Below, piece by piece: positions 20,591 to 31,982 of a stretch of DNA of 64,000 nucleotides. The position numbers were made by a program, and so were the translations under genes. Source of the stretch: Cherax quadricarinatus (Eukaryota > Arthropoda > Malacostraca > Decapoda > Parastacidae). The notes under the pieces are model-generated. The model searched no databases and had not been told where the DNA came from. It saw nothing but the letters and a program-made list of their open reading frames with translations. The DNA lies in contig NC_091357.1 of the NCBI RefSeq assembly GCF_038502225.1, positions 2,054,494-2,118,493 of the forward strand, read 5' to 3'. Every line of letters starts with the position of its first letter. Within the stretch, counting starts at the first letter, position 1.

Positions 20591-23500
20591 GCACCACTAC
20601 CACACCACCACTACCACACCTGCACCACTACCACACCACCACTACCACACCACCACTACCACACCTGCACCACTACCACACCACCACTACCACACCTGCA
20701 CCACTACCATACCACCACTACCACACCACCACTACCACACCTGCACCACTACCATACCACCACTACCACACCTGCACCACTACCATACCACCACTACCAC
20801 ACCACTACCACACCACCACTACCACACCACCACTACCACACCACCACTACCACACCACCACTACCACACCTGCACCACTACCATACCACCACTACCACAC
20901 CTGCACCACTACCATACCACCACTACCACACCACCACTACCACACCACCACTACCACACCTGCACCACTACCATACCACCACTACCACACCACCACTACC
21001 ACACCACCACTACCACACCTGCACCACTACCATACCACCACTACCACACCTGCACCACTACCATACCACCACTACCACACCTGCACCACTACCACACCTG
21101 CACCACTACCATACCACCACTACCACACCTGCACCACTACCATACCACCACTACCACACCTGCACCACTACCATACCACCACTACCACACCACCACTACC
21201 ACACCTGCACCACTACCATACCACCACTACCACACCTGCACCACTACCATACCACCACTACCACACCTGCACCACTACCACACCTGCACCACTACCACAC
21301 CTGCACCACTACCACACCTGCACCACTACCACACCTGCACCACTACCACACCTGCACCACTACCATACCACCACTACCACACCTGCACCACTATCATACC
21401 ACCACTACCACACCAGCACCACTACCATACCACCACTACCACACCAGCACCACTAGCACACCAGCACCACTACCACACCAGCACCACTATCATAACACCA
21501 CTACCACACCAGCACCACTATCATAACACCACTACCACACCAGCACCACTATCATACCACCACTACCACACAGGCACCACTATCATACCACCACTACCAC
21601 ACCAGCACCACTACCATACCACCACTACCACACCAGCACCACTACCATACCACCACTACCACACCAGCACCACTACAACACCAGCACCACTACCATACCA
21701 CCACTACCACACCAGCACCACTACCATACCACCACTACCACACCAGCACCACTACCACACCAGCACCACTACCACACCAGCACCACTACCACACCAGCAC
21801 CACTACCACACCTGCACTACTACCACACCACCACTACCGCACCAGCACCACTACCACACTTGCACCACCACCACACCACTACCACACCACTACCACACCA
21901 GCACCACTACCACACCTGCACCACTACCACACCAGCATCAGCACCACTACCACACCTGCACCACTACCACACCTGCACCACTACCACACCAGCACCACTA
22001 TCATAACACCACTACCACACCAGCACCACTATCATAACACCACTACCACACCAGCACCACTATCATACCACCACTACCACACCAGCACCACTACCATACC
22101 ACCACTACCACACCAGCACCACTACAACACCAGCACCACTACCATACCACCACTACCACACCAGCACCACTACCATACCACCACTACCACACCAGCACCA
22201 CTACCACACCTGCACCACTACCACACCTGCACCACTACCACACCAGCACCACTACCACACCTGCACCACTACCACACCAGCACCACTACCACACCAGCAC
22301 CACTACCACACCAGCACCACTACCACACCAGCACCACTACCACACCTGCACTACTACCACACCACCACTACCGCACCAGCACCACTACCACACTTGCACC
22401 ACCACCACACCACTACCACACCAGCACCACTACCACACCTGCACCACTACCACACCAGCATCAGCACCACTACCACACCTGCACCACTACCACACCTGCA
22501 CCACTACCACACTAGCACCACTACCACACCTGCACCACTACCACACCAGCACCACTACCACACCTGCACCACTACCACACCTGCACCACTACCACACCTG
22601 CACCACTACCACACCAGCACCACTACCACACCACCACCACTACCACACCTGCACCACTGCCACACCACCACTACCACACCTGCACCACTATCACACCACC
22701 ACTACCACACCTGCACCACTATCACACCACCACTACCACACCTGCACAACTACCACACCTGCACCACTACCACACCAGCACCACTACCACACCTACACTA
22801 CCACACCACTACCACACCACCACTACCACACCACTTCCACACCAGCACCACAACCACACCAGCACCACTACCACATCTGCACCACTACCACACCTGCACC
22901 ATTACCACATCTGCACTACTACAACACCTGCACTACCACACCTGCACCACTACAACACCAGCACCACTACCACACCTGCATCACTACCACACCAGCACCA
23001 CTACCACACCACCACTACCACACCACTATCACACCACTACCACACCTACACCACTACCACACCTGCACCATTACTACACCTGCACCATTACCACACCAGC
23101 ACCACTACCTCACCAGCACCACTACCACACCTGCACCATTACCACACCAGCACCACTACCACCTGCACCACTACCACACCTGCACCACTACCACACCACT
23201 ACCACACCACTACCACACCACTACCCCACTACCACTACCACATCTGCACCACTACCATACCTGCACCATTACCACACCAGCAACACTACCACACCACAAC
23301 TACCACACCACTACCCCACCACCACTACCACATCACTTCCACACCACCACTACCACACCAGCACCACTACCACACCAGCACCACTACCACACCAGCACCA
23401 CTACCACACCAGCACCACTACCACACCAGCACCACTACCACACCTGCACCACTACCACACCTGCACCACTACCACACCTGCACCACTACCACAGCTGCAC

Positions 23501-23945
23501 CACTACCACACCTGCACCACTACCACACCTGCACCACTCCCACACCTGCACCACTACCACACCTGCACCACTACCACACCTGCACCACTACCACACCTGC
23601 ACCACTACCACACCTGCACCACTAACACACCTGCACCACTACCACACCTCTACCACACCACTACCACATCACCACCACACCACCACCACTACCACACCAC
23701 CACCACTACCACACCACCACCACTACCACACCACTACCACACCACTACCACACCACCACTACCACACCACCACTACCACTCCACCACCACACCACCACCA
23801 CTACCACACCACTAAGACACCACCACCACTACCACACCACTACCACACCACTACTACCACACCACCACCACCACCACAATACCACCACTACCACACCACC
23901 ACTACAACACTATTACCACACCACCACCACACCACTACCACTGTC
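20586..23945. repeat. 3.4-kb array of 14-17 bp CACCACTACCAC-type units
   Basis: Tandem CCTGCACCACTACCACA (17 bp), CCAGCACCACTACCACA (17 bp) and CCACCACTACCACA (14 bp) units, with TACCATA variants. CCTGC units dominate the left, CCAGC units the middle, and blocks of several units are themselves duplicated (compare 21480-21800 with 21985-22330). Frames of 334 and 473 residues (HLHHYHTCTTTTPAPLP period) result from the stop-free unit and I do not accept them as genes. Confidence 0.97.
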
Positions 23946-24300
23946 ACCTCCACATGTGCATCGTCACCACCAAATCCACACCAGCACCACCAAACTTACA
24001 CCAGCCCCTCCAAAGCCACACCAGCACCACCAAACCCACTCCAGCACCACCAAACCCACTCCAGCACCACCAAACCCACTCCAGCACCACCAAACCCACT
24101 CCAGCACCACCAAAGCCACACCAGCACCACCAAACCCACTCCAGCACCACCAAACCCGCTCCAGCACCACCAAACCCACTCCAGCACCACCAAACCCATT
24201 CCAGCACCACCAAACCCACTCCAGCACCACCAAACCCACTCCAGCACCACCAAACCTACTCCAGTACCACCAAACCCACTCCAGCTCCACTATCCCACTC
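23946..24300. repeat. 20-bp minisatellite (CCAGCACCACCAAACCCACT)n
   Basis: About 17 copies next to the CAC-rich array. The unit shares CCAGCACCAC with it, so it may have arisen from it. Frames are open on both strands by composition. Confidence 0.95.
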
Positions 24301-24322
24301 CACCACGCCTGCACTAACTTTC

Positions 24323-25340
24323 TCATATCCTACCTGGAGTCTACCTGGAAGGTATTCCGCTGATCAACGCCCCCACGGCCCGGTCCACGAGCAGGCCTCC
24401 CGGTGTATCAGGGCCTGATCAACTAGGCTGTTACTGTAGTCCAACGTACGAACCACAGCCCGGCGTATCCGGCACCAACCTTAAGTATCTGTCCAGCTCA
24501 CTCTTGAAGGCAGCCAGGGGCCTATTGGTAATTCCCCTTATGCATGGTAGGAGGCTGTTGAACAGTCTTGGGCTCCGGACACTTACGGTGCTTTCTCTTA
24601 GTGTACCAATGGCGCCCCTACTTTTCATTGGGGGTATTTTACACCGCCTACCCAGCCTTTTGTTTTCGTAGGGAGTGATTTCTGTGTGCAGATTCGGGAC
24701 CATTCCTTCGAGGATTTTCCAAGTGTAGATTATGATGCCTCTCTCTCGCCTGCGTTCCAAGCGTTTCCAGTAGTTGAAGTGTTTGATAGAACTTATATGT
24801 GCAGTAAAGGTTCTCTACACACTCTCTAGATATGTAATTTCACCTGCTTTGAACGGAGATGTTAATGTACAGCAGTATTCCAGCCTAGAGAGAACAAGTG
24901 ATCTGGAAAGGATCATCATTGGCTTGGCATCTCTTGTTTTGAACGTTCTCATTATCCATACTATCATTTTCTTTGCACTTGTGATCGTGGCACTGTTGTG
25001 ATCCTTGAAAGTGATATCCTCAGACATTACCACTCCCAGGTCCCTCACATTATTTTTCCCCTCTATTGTATGATCAGAGTTTGTAGTATACTCAGTTCTA
25101 GTTATTTTTCCTCCTGTTTTTAATAACGGAATAGTTGGAATTTGTCTTCATTGAACATTATATTCTTTTCCGCTTCCCACTGGAAAATTTGGTTTATACC
25201 TTCTTGGAGTTTAACCGTGTCCTCAATAGATGGCAGTCTCATGCTGATCCTAGTATCGTCTGCAAAGGATGACACAGTGCTGTGGTTTACATCTATGTCT
25301 GATATGAGGATGAGAGACACTTGCATCACTACCGTCATTC
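24323..25340 (-). pseudogene. LINE-B, palm to 3' end
   Basis: Minus-strand frames carry, in order, HSTVSSFADDTRISM (the Asp pair is present), NQIFQWEAEKN, RDLGVVMSEDITFKDHN, MRTFKTRDAKPMM, LEYCCTLTSPFKAGE, IYTWKILEGMVPNLHT and IRGITNRPLAAFKSELD. They are joined by frameshifts. The 3' terminus with GGTAGACTCCAGGTAGG-type words is at 24323-24350. It is a 5'-truncated dead copy that diverges from the 36-39 kb copies. Confidence 0.85.
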
Positions 25341-25952
25341 AATATGTACCACTACCCTAATACCCGTCTTTGCACTACTCTTAAACTATCACCACACCTG
25401 CATCACTATTGCTGCCTAAGCACTGCTACGATAACACTTGCAACATCACCTCAATACTTCTCTATTACCACCGCTCCTGCAACACTGCTAATTCCAAAAA
25501 ACGCCAACCGCGCCTGAGTTACTGTATACATCTGAACCTTTGCCCCCACATATGCATCACTACCACACATGCATCACCACCACCACATGAACTTCAAGCA
25601 CCATTCTTGCACTTGCAACTCTACCACAACACGTGCAACTACTCCTACACAATTACACCCATATCTGCACTATCAGCTTGAGGGAGTACTACAGCACCTG
25701 CTGCTCCACCACACCTGCATCAACACCACAAGACATGCGTCGTAACCACTACACCTGCACTTCTACACCTGCACCAAATTACACCATGCCAATGCTACAC
25801 TCCCACAACTGTGACAAAGGAGAGGAAGATAGTTTCCAACGCCTCACAGCACTTCACTCACGATCGGAATGCTCTGAAATCTTGTGATATTCATGACGCA
25901 CATGTAAGCTAGACCTGGATCAGTTGCCGTTCAGTGTGACTGCATCCTTAGA

Positions 25953-25956
<4 letters not shown>
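25341..25956. other. Degenerate CAC/TGCATCAC sequence, no gene
   Basis: Scattered CACCTGCA, TGCATCACTACCAC words suggest an ancient extension of the CAC-rich array. No protein domain. Confidence 0.5.
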
Positions 25957-25992
<36 letters not shown>

Positions 25993-26135
25993 TTTTATTT
26001 CTACAAATGCAGGTACAAGGTTTACAGACCACAGCTGACATCAATGACATAATACTGTATAAAAAGCCCCTCGTTATGCAGAGCATTTCGGGCAAATTAG
26101 GTCAATTTTGTCCCCAGGATGCACTCAGATGCGCC
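25957..26135 (-). mobile_element. LINE/SINE-type 3' tail with (TAA)n
   Basis: On the minus strand it reads GCATCCTGGGGACAAAATTG ... TTGCCCGAAATGCTCTGCAT ... and ends at a (TTA)n tract (25957-25993). It is the same tail as in the SINE at 9985-10113, and the CATTTCGGGCA core also occurs in the LINE-E 3' ends. Confidence 0.7.
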
Positions 26136-27098
26136 CGTGAATCTGAGGTTGGCACTTTAATTGTACGTGATGCCCTATCATCCATAAATGCTCTAAACTC
26201 CTTAAGTATATATTGTGGCATGCTTTTGTCAGAAGCCAGGCACAGGTATGATAGGAATGTAGACAGTGGAGTCGAAGAACAGTCTGTGGATTCTATCTCA
26301 TATTGGTCTTCAGATTCATGATAGAACTGATGAATTTGCTCAGTTATATGTCATCAGAGAGGGAGTAAATTACAGTCTTGGACTGTCAGCAGTTTGGGAA
26401 TAATACGAAAAGAACTTCAACCGGACTTTATTGACGTAAGACCGAGGGAGACTGACACCAGTCAGTACATCTCTCATCATTCTATCATGCAGGAGGAGCC
26501 GCATGTCTATGGTGCATCCAACAGGATAACCCGACTTTTGGATGTCACTACCGCCCGGCTCCGGCTGGGTTACAAGTATCTTTGGCAGGTTAAATCACCA
26601 CCACCAGATGTAGACCAAACGAAATGTAAACTTTGCCAGATGGAATATTGTCACACCCTGCGTCATTATGTACTGGAGTGCGTCACATCCTGCGTCATTA
26701 TGTACTGGAGTGCGATAAAATTAAGGAATTCAGAAGCACCTCATTAATGCTTATGTAATGGTAAAGTATTTTATCCATAGTGTATATGACAGACCATTCT
26801 GGAAAAATACCCTGACTTTGCTCACTGTAAATATAGCATTGCCACTGTGTGTGTGTGTGTGTGTGAGTGAGTGTGTGTGTGTGAGTGTGTGTGTGTGACC
26901 AAATTAATGCTTGCATAAATAGCTCAGTACGACTGTGACCAGATAAAACATAATAGTTCATTACCATTATAACTTGTTCAGCTATCTAAACTTTGTGTCC
27001 CAGTCCCTGGACCCATTATGTACCTCTGTAATCTTTTGACTACCACCCACAGGATGGGTATAGGGTGCATAATAAAGATGCTAAACTAACCCGGGATG
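26136..27098 (+). pseudogene. LINE-G: RNase H, zinc knuckle and 3' UTR
   Basis: The first frame contains VRDALSSINALNSLSIYC (RNase H). After a frameshift LWILSHIGLQIHDRTDEFAQ follows, which is the SHIG...D motif around a catalytic Asp of LINE RNase H domains. Then come SNRITRLLDVTTARLRLGYK and a C-x2-C-x4-H-x4-C-like zinc knuckle (CKLCQMEYCHTLRHYVLEC). The knuckle is followed by a short duplication of HTLRHYVLEC-type sequence. A 3' UTR with GTGACCAG/TTCATTAC/AACTTG words ends near GCATAATAAAGATGC. RT and endonuclease are absent. It is dead. Confidence 0.75.
26846..26897. repeat. (GT)n microsatellite
   Basis: Imperfect GT with GA interruptions inside the LINE-G 3' region. Confidence 0.9.
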
Positions 27099-27240
27099 CC
27101 ACCCAGACCAGTCGACTAACACCCAGGTACAGCAGGTGTCTTAAGGAAACACGTCCAAATGTTTCCACCCGTACCGGGGATTGAACCACGGACCTCAAAT
27201 GTATGAATTGAATGCACTACCAACCGAGCAGCGTCCCGTG
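27099..27240 (-). mobile_element. tRNA-derived SINE
   Basis: The reverse complement has an A-box-like GCTCGGTTGGTAG, a B-box GTGGTTCAATCCCCGG about 45 bp later, and then the body words ACGTGTTTCCTTAAGACACC and GTTAGTCGACTGGTCTGGG shared with the SINE at 9.9 kb. The tRNA relationship rests on these boxes. It abuts the LINE-G 3' end. Confidence 0.75.
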
Positions 27241-27387
27241 AACACTAAATTCTTTTACGATCGCGTAAGCTTACAAGTACATTAGTAGCTTTTTTAATTC
27301 GTCGTTAATATTAGACGAATTTATCTTAGAACTGTGTACACACAAGGTGTTGAACATATCTTGACGTACATGAATGGTATACAGTGC

Positions 27388-27945
27388 TAACAAGATAAAG
27401 AATTAGACACATGTGCAACATCTGGGTATCTTGATCTGTTGATGTTTCACCATCCAGTGGCTTTATCAATACAAAGACATGATGTAAAAAATGTAGAAAT
27501 ATATACAACAGATGAGGTAATTAGTCCCTCAGTGGAAATATAAACACAGTGGGCTTTTTCAAGTTACAAACAGAACTACCTGAGGTGGAAGGAACGCGAG
27601 TATTTATAGTCAGGTTCAGAATGCTGAGGTCAGGTAGTTCTGTTTGTGACTTGAAAAAGCCCACTGTGTGGGCGAAACGTAGTCAATAAAGGATCACATT
27701 ATACCGCATGTGTGTTTATATTTCTATTGTGTCGGTATTTTATACCATTTATTTCCATAGTCCCTCAGTCTTGGAGTTGGTGAAGACCATCGTAATTGTG
27801 AAGAATGTCGAGACTACGGTGCTTAAAGTGATTACTTCGTCTACGTATATAATCCTACATTCTTTACGTCATGTCCTTGTGTTGATAAAGCCACTGGATG
27901 GAACGTCTACAAACAAAGAAACCCAAATGTTGCGTTTGTGATTAA
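27388..27945 (+). mobile_element. PEN insertion 5, older fold-back holding another PEN
   Basis: The left arm (27400-27500) is an inverted, diverged copy of the right arm (27855-27940): CATCCAGTGGCTTTATCAA against TTGATAAAGCCACTGGATG, and GACACATGTGCAACAT against ATGTTGCGTTTGTG. The right-arm core has lost the CGA before AACGTC, so it could not form the hammerhead-like fold. A younger PEN sits in its middle. Confidence 0.65.
27534..27757 (+). mobile_element. PEN insertion 6, nested
   Basis: Flanked by a 12-bp direct repeat TAGTCCCTCAGT (27522-27533 and 27758-27769). Fold-back around CAGGTAGTTCTGTTTGTGAC. The core is TTGAAAA at 27651, stem GCCCA/TGGGC, GAAAC at 27674 and GTA. Helix I is TGAC (27647-27650) with GTCA (27682-27685). 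The tail word GTGTCGGTATTTTATACC is at 27729. Confidence 0.8.
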
Positions 27946-28636
27946 TTTTTCGTCTTGACGCGTTATTATACTGTGTAACAAGAATCCAATACTTGAAGCT
28001 CGGATAATACCGCCTTGGTAACCCACTTGGTATTCATAGCGGCTCTGATAAAATGTTTTTCCATTCGCTGGCACAATGGATACACGCACAAGTTTTACCT
28101 CCCTTGGCATTCTTAACACTCAAATTTTTTGGTATAATGTCTTAGTAATGTTGTGATATATCTTTCAGAAAATATTCACGAGCCTTTTTAAAAATCCTCA
28201 CGATTTATCATTTTTTTTTATTAAACTCAATGAAAAGTGTTGTGATTTATCTTACAGGAATTTTCCACGAGCCTCGGTTTTAAAAATTCTTGCAATATCA
28301 TTTTTTTTTAATCAAGGCTAATAAAAAGGACGGCTTCGACAGCCCCTTCTACGGAAGCGACTTCACGGCTAAAATGAAGATAGTCATGTTTATCTGTCAG
28401 AAAGTTTCCCACTGACATCAAGCACTTCTCCAGCAAGTCGGGATTTTCATAGTAACTGATAGCTGCTCGCACAAAGGTAAAACTACAAAGGTCTGGTATT
28501 GTGACCTCGTTGACTGTACCTTTGGACTGTGCTAAACTTACACTAACGCAACTGAAGAGCAATTTCGCCCTTCCATGCGTTCATGACGTGGTTTAAGATC
28601 ACAGATATAACAGAATTTTTAAAAGGGGTGGACTAG
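27946..28636. other. Unassigned; tandem duplication and one short minus-strand frame
   Basis: 28150-28310 contains two diverged copies of a block of about 95 bp (TGTGATATATCTTTCAGAAA and TGTGATTTATCTTACAGGAA starts). An 84-residue minus-strand frame (28562-28308) includes VTIPDLCSFTFVRAAISYY and LEKCLMSVGNFLTDKHDYLH. It is not low-complexity, but I recognise no family and see no support for a gene. Confidence 0.35.
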
Positions 28637-28745
28637 TAAGCCAGTGGAAGGCCTCGATCAGATGACCAAGTGCTGGTCGTCACATGACTAAGACCCGCGT
28701 CAGGAAACACTTGTGCTATCTCCTGACAAACTTTACCTAACCTAA
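28637..28745 (-). repeat. Dispersed repeat R2, copy 2
   Basis: Inverted relative to 16660-16770: GATGACCAAGTGCTGGTCGT, CGCGTCAGGAAACACTTGTG and CTCCTGACAAACTTTACCTA. Confidence 0.6.
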
Positions 28746-29726
28746 CTCTCCGATGAGACAGCGACGGCAGACGGATTGAAAGTGAACTTAATAGTCAACT
28801 CGTTTGAGGTTCTAAGAGTGTTTGTGGGTGCCATGGTAAGACGAATCACGATAAAAAAATAATGGAAACAAGTGTACATATACTAAGACTTACAAATTTT
28901 ATGCTAGGCCTATAAATAGCAGCCAAAATAGCGTTGTACAGATAAAGTATTGTTTATACAAACTGCTTTTCATGACTTAGTTAAAAGTTAACAATGATAA
29001 TCTCATACGTGAGACCTGACACATTTTCAGTAAAGCCTAAATTTATCAAACATTAAATTAAAAATCGAAATAATCAGATATATACAGGCAATACACTCAC
29101 AATGTGAGTGCATTTTTTCTAGGTCTAGTAAAAAAAAATAAGAATTTCTAATAATAAAAGTGTACTGAGAAGATACAGAGGTTAAACAAATCCCAAATTT
29201 ATTGCACAAAACTAGCAGATTAAACAACATAAAGGTACGATACCGTGGCTGGAACAATACACAAATAACCCGTCCAAGTCGTACCGAAACGTCGCCGTAA
29301 ACTCATCTACGTGCGGGTTATTTGTGTACCAGCAGATTCTTAATTGACACAGTTTACTAGCTGAATGAACAGGCTAGTTTAGGGTCTAATAAGAACACTT
29401 GAACAAACAGGACATAACACTGGTGACATGTATTGAAAATTCACTGCTATTAAAACGTTTGGGAATTTGAGGTATTCACTCAGTCGGATTAATAGAGTTT
29501 TATTAATGCAGCAAAATGATATAAACATTGCAGATATTACGTATATGATGCAAATTATATTAAACACTGCAAGACAAACAAAAAATTATCCCCGTTGTCA
29601 GCAAAAAAGTTTAAAAACAAAGTTAAGTTAATTTAACGAAGTTACAGCTAAAATATGCATTTGATTTTATAATAGTCACTGAATTTGTTCCATGTTAATT
29701 ACTGTGCCAGAATTACTTAATAATAG
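28746..29726. other. AT-rich, mostly unassigned; PEN-like scrap at 29237-29330
   Basis: 29237-29330 has ATAACCCGTCCAAGTCGTAC, CGAAACGTCGCCGTAAAC and GTGCGGGTTATTTGTGTACC, a shortened relative of the palindrome at 31983-32190. No other feature. Confidence 0.5.
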
Positions 29727-29739
29727 CAAAGGTTGTATG

Positions 29740-30066
29740 AACATTAAAATGGTATAAAATACCGACAGGTTGTTAGGTAAGACACATATGCAACAGTTAG
29801 GTATCTTTATATCGAAACGTTTCGCCTACACAGTAGGCTTCTTCAGTCGAGTACAGAAAAGTTGATAGAAGCAGAAGAGACTTGAAGACGATGTAATCAG
29901 TCCATCACCACCACCATCAAAACTTTAAGAGTGATGGACTGATTACATCGTCTTCAAGTCTCTTCTGCTTCTATCAACTTTTCTGTACTCGACTGAAGAA
30001 GCCTACTGTGTAGGCGAAACGTTTCGATATAAAGATACCTAACTGTTGCATATGTGTCTTACCTAA
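29740..30066 (-). mobile_element. PEN insertion 7, fold-back, tail on the left
   Basis: Flanked by a 12-13 bp direct repeat CAAAGGTTGTATG (29727-29739 and 30067-30079). Arms of about 140 bp turn around a 22-bp loop near 29908-29929. The hairpin tail (GGTATAAAATACCGACAGG) is on the left, so the orientation is opposite to insertion 1. Both arms keep the CTGAAGA ... GGCGAAACG core. Confidence 0.85.
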
Positions 30067-30079
30067 CAAAGGTTGTATG

Positions 30080-30256
30080 GTTGAGATGACACGTAGGGCA
30101 CATTATCTGGATGCATTTCGGTCTAGGGACATTGATCCTTCCAAATGATACCAGAGAATGAGATAATACAGTTTGTAATGGAGAAAGCAGGTGATTGGTA
30201 ACCATTAAGTGATCTAGATAAATAGTTCAGAGAACCGACAAGTTGATACATTAGAT
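30080..30256. other. Unassigned, with a decayed hammerhead-like word
   Basis: On the minus strand 30150-30110 reads GATCAATGTCCCTAGACCGA, a relative of the core in PEN insertion 3 with damaged key positions. Confidence 0.35.
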
Positions 30257-30388
30257 CAGTGGTTCTTAACCTTGTTGGAGGTACTGAACCCAGCAAGTTT
30301 CACCGAACCTTCGTAATTGTAAAAATGAAATAAGATTTCTTCAAAATATGATTCTAATCAAAATTGCAAATCAATGTAACTTTTGCTG

Positions 30389-31079
30389 TTAGGTAAGACA
30401 CATATGCAACAGTTAGGTATCTTTATTATGAAACGTTTCGCCTACACAGTAGGCTTCTTCAGTCGAGTACAGAAAAGTTGATAGAAGCAGAAGATACTTG
30501 AAGACGATGTAATCAGTCCATCACCCTTAAAGTTTTGAGGTGGTCAGTCCCTCAGTCTGGAGAAGAGTATTTTTCCATAGTATGAAACAATATGGAGATG
30601 AAGTGACAGGATGGAGCCTTATATAGCGGTATTTTATACCATTTTAATGTTCAATCTGTCAGACACTGCAACACAAGGGTATCTTGGTACAGAGCTGCAA
30701 TCAACTTCGACAACTTCCACTAGTGAGAGCGGCTGGATTTGAGAGGGACCTGACCTCTCAACATCTGAGTTCTTACCTCTTCTAGTGACCTACGTCTCAC
30801 CTCTTGGCGCTATATAAGGCTCCATCCTGTCACTTCATCTCCATATTGTTTCATACTATGGAACAATGCTCTTCTCCAGACTGAGGGACTGACCACCTCA
30901 AAACTTTAAGGGTGATGGACTGATTACATCGTCTTCAAGTATCTTCTGCTTCTATCAACTTTTCTGTACTCGACTGAAGAAGCCTACTGTGTAGGCGAAA
31001 CGTTTCATAATAAAGATACCTAACTGTTGCATATGTGTCTTACCTAACAACCTGTCGGTATTTTATACCATTTTAATGT
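30389..31079 (+). mobile_element. PEN insertion 8, largest fold-back
   Basis: Flanked by a perfect 14-bp direct repeat TGTAACTTTTGCTG (30375-30388 and 31080-31093) within the hAT. Arms of about 240 bp flank a loop of about 180 bp (30625-30810). The right side ends with the hairpin tail. Arms agree almost base for base, e.g. TTGATAGAAGCAGAAGATAC against GTATCTTCTGCTTCTATCAA. The core CTGAAGA lies at about 30974. Confidence 0.9.
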
Positions 31080-31080
31080 T

Positions 31081-31540
31081 GTAACTTTTGCTGCTGCCCT
31101 TCAGAGACAAGTTCGGAAATGTGCGGCTTCGCCTTGGTAAGTGCCACTCTCATATCATTCTCGCAACAAAGTCCGTTCCTTTTCTTCGTTTTGATGTCTA
31201 CCATCCTCGAAAGGGTTGCTGGCAAAGATACGTTGTAACAAACGGCGTGAGTATCTCAAGGGCTTTCCTAGCAATGAGAGGCTACGCTACGATTTTTCTG
31301 AAGAGTTGCTGTTGAACCTGGCTCTGCTGAAGTTCAGTGATTTCGTCGAGGTATTTATCATTGACATCTGCTGTTGCAACACTGAACGTGAACGGCTGTC
31401 TCACCCATGCTGGATATGACTCTGGTGGGGAAGTATCCGTCGAAAGACTTCGCGAGCTCCTTTAAGTGCATGGCAATTGCTTGCTTCAGTTCCCCGGGTA
31501 CAGAAATGTCTCGATTTCAGACACGTCTTCGATCTTACTT
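31081..31540 (-). pseudogene. hAT transposase C-terminus (ZBED5/FAM200-like)
   Basis: Minus-strand pieces: HLKELAKSFDGYFP, then (other frame) PAWVRQPFTFSVA, YLDEITELQQSQ, ARKALEILTPFVTTYLCQQPF and VALTKAKPHISELVSE. FVTTYLC-like followed by a basic block and then a SKTKPRI-like end is the hAT dimerisation region of ZBED-type transposases. Several frameshifts and a stop disable it. The N-terminal zinc finger and catalytic part are not in the window. Confidence 0.7.
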
Positions 31541-31561
31541 ACACAGACATCCACATACACA

Positions 31562-31562
31562 G

Positions 31563-31595
<33 letters not shown>

Positions 31596-31596
31596 G
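31562..31596. repeat. (GT)n microsatellite
   Basis: About 33 bp of GT inside the hAT near its right end. Confidence 0.9.
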
Positions 31597-31699
31597 TACA
31601 TGTGTGACCTCCGCCGAACCCCTGGGTTTCGATCGAACCCAGGTTAAGAACCATTGTATTAAGAACCACTGTATGAAGATCACATCTTCACCATTCTTC

Positions 31700-31775
31700 T
31701 TTGTAAAGGACTGGTGAAATCACTGCGTGGTGAAATGTCCTTTTAGTAAAGATACCCAACCATCATGTCAAGGCG
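31700..31775 (+). mobile_element. PEN end, decayed
   Basis: GGACTGGTGAAATCACTGCG ... GGTGAAATGTCC ... TAAAGATACCCAACC follows the PEN core layout with a changed base at position 6. Confidence 0.5.
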
Positions 31776-31982
31776 TCGGGCCGCTATCTAACAGCCGCTT
31801 AACGTGGCAGTATCATGAATGCAACGGTAGTTTAGGTACCCTCCGCCACTTTGCTTTGTGGTATTGCAAGTAGCAATTGAAGATGCTTCAGTGCAATGGC
31901 ACCCTTCAATGACGATATCTTTCAGGAATGCCTCTATGCGCAGCGGTCCATCTGTTAGCTGCGTTATCATGTGTTAAAGGAA

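Larger units (their letters stand above)
30257..31656 (-). mobile_element. hAT transposon (ZBED-like), decayed, carrying a PEN
   Basis: The left end CAGTGGTTCTTAACC (30257-30271) is matched by an inverted right end GGTTAAGAACCATTG (31642-31656), a hAT-type terminus. A second terminus-like word ends at 31671. I do not see a clean 8-bp target duplication. The interior encodes the C-terminus of a transposase on the minus strand. Confidence 0.7.

Noticed and set aside
20452..23815. Frames of 334 and 473 residues rich in His, Thr and Pro
   Set aside because: Product of a 17-bp unit read with a 51-bp period; no start context or conserved domain.
23944..24418. Several overlapping frames on both strands
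   Set aside because: All arise from the 20-bp CCAGCACCACCAAACCCACT array.
27099..27240. Functional tRNA gene
   Set aside because: A and B boxes are present but the cloverleaf is not closed, and a SINE body follows directly.
28308..28562. 84-residue minus-strand frame as a host gene
   Set aside because: Not repetitive, but it has no recognisable domain or neighbouring exon; the length is within chance.
31088..31419. Plus-strand frames in the hAT
   Set aside because: The transposase similarity is on the minus strand; the plus-strand frames are shadows.
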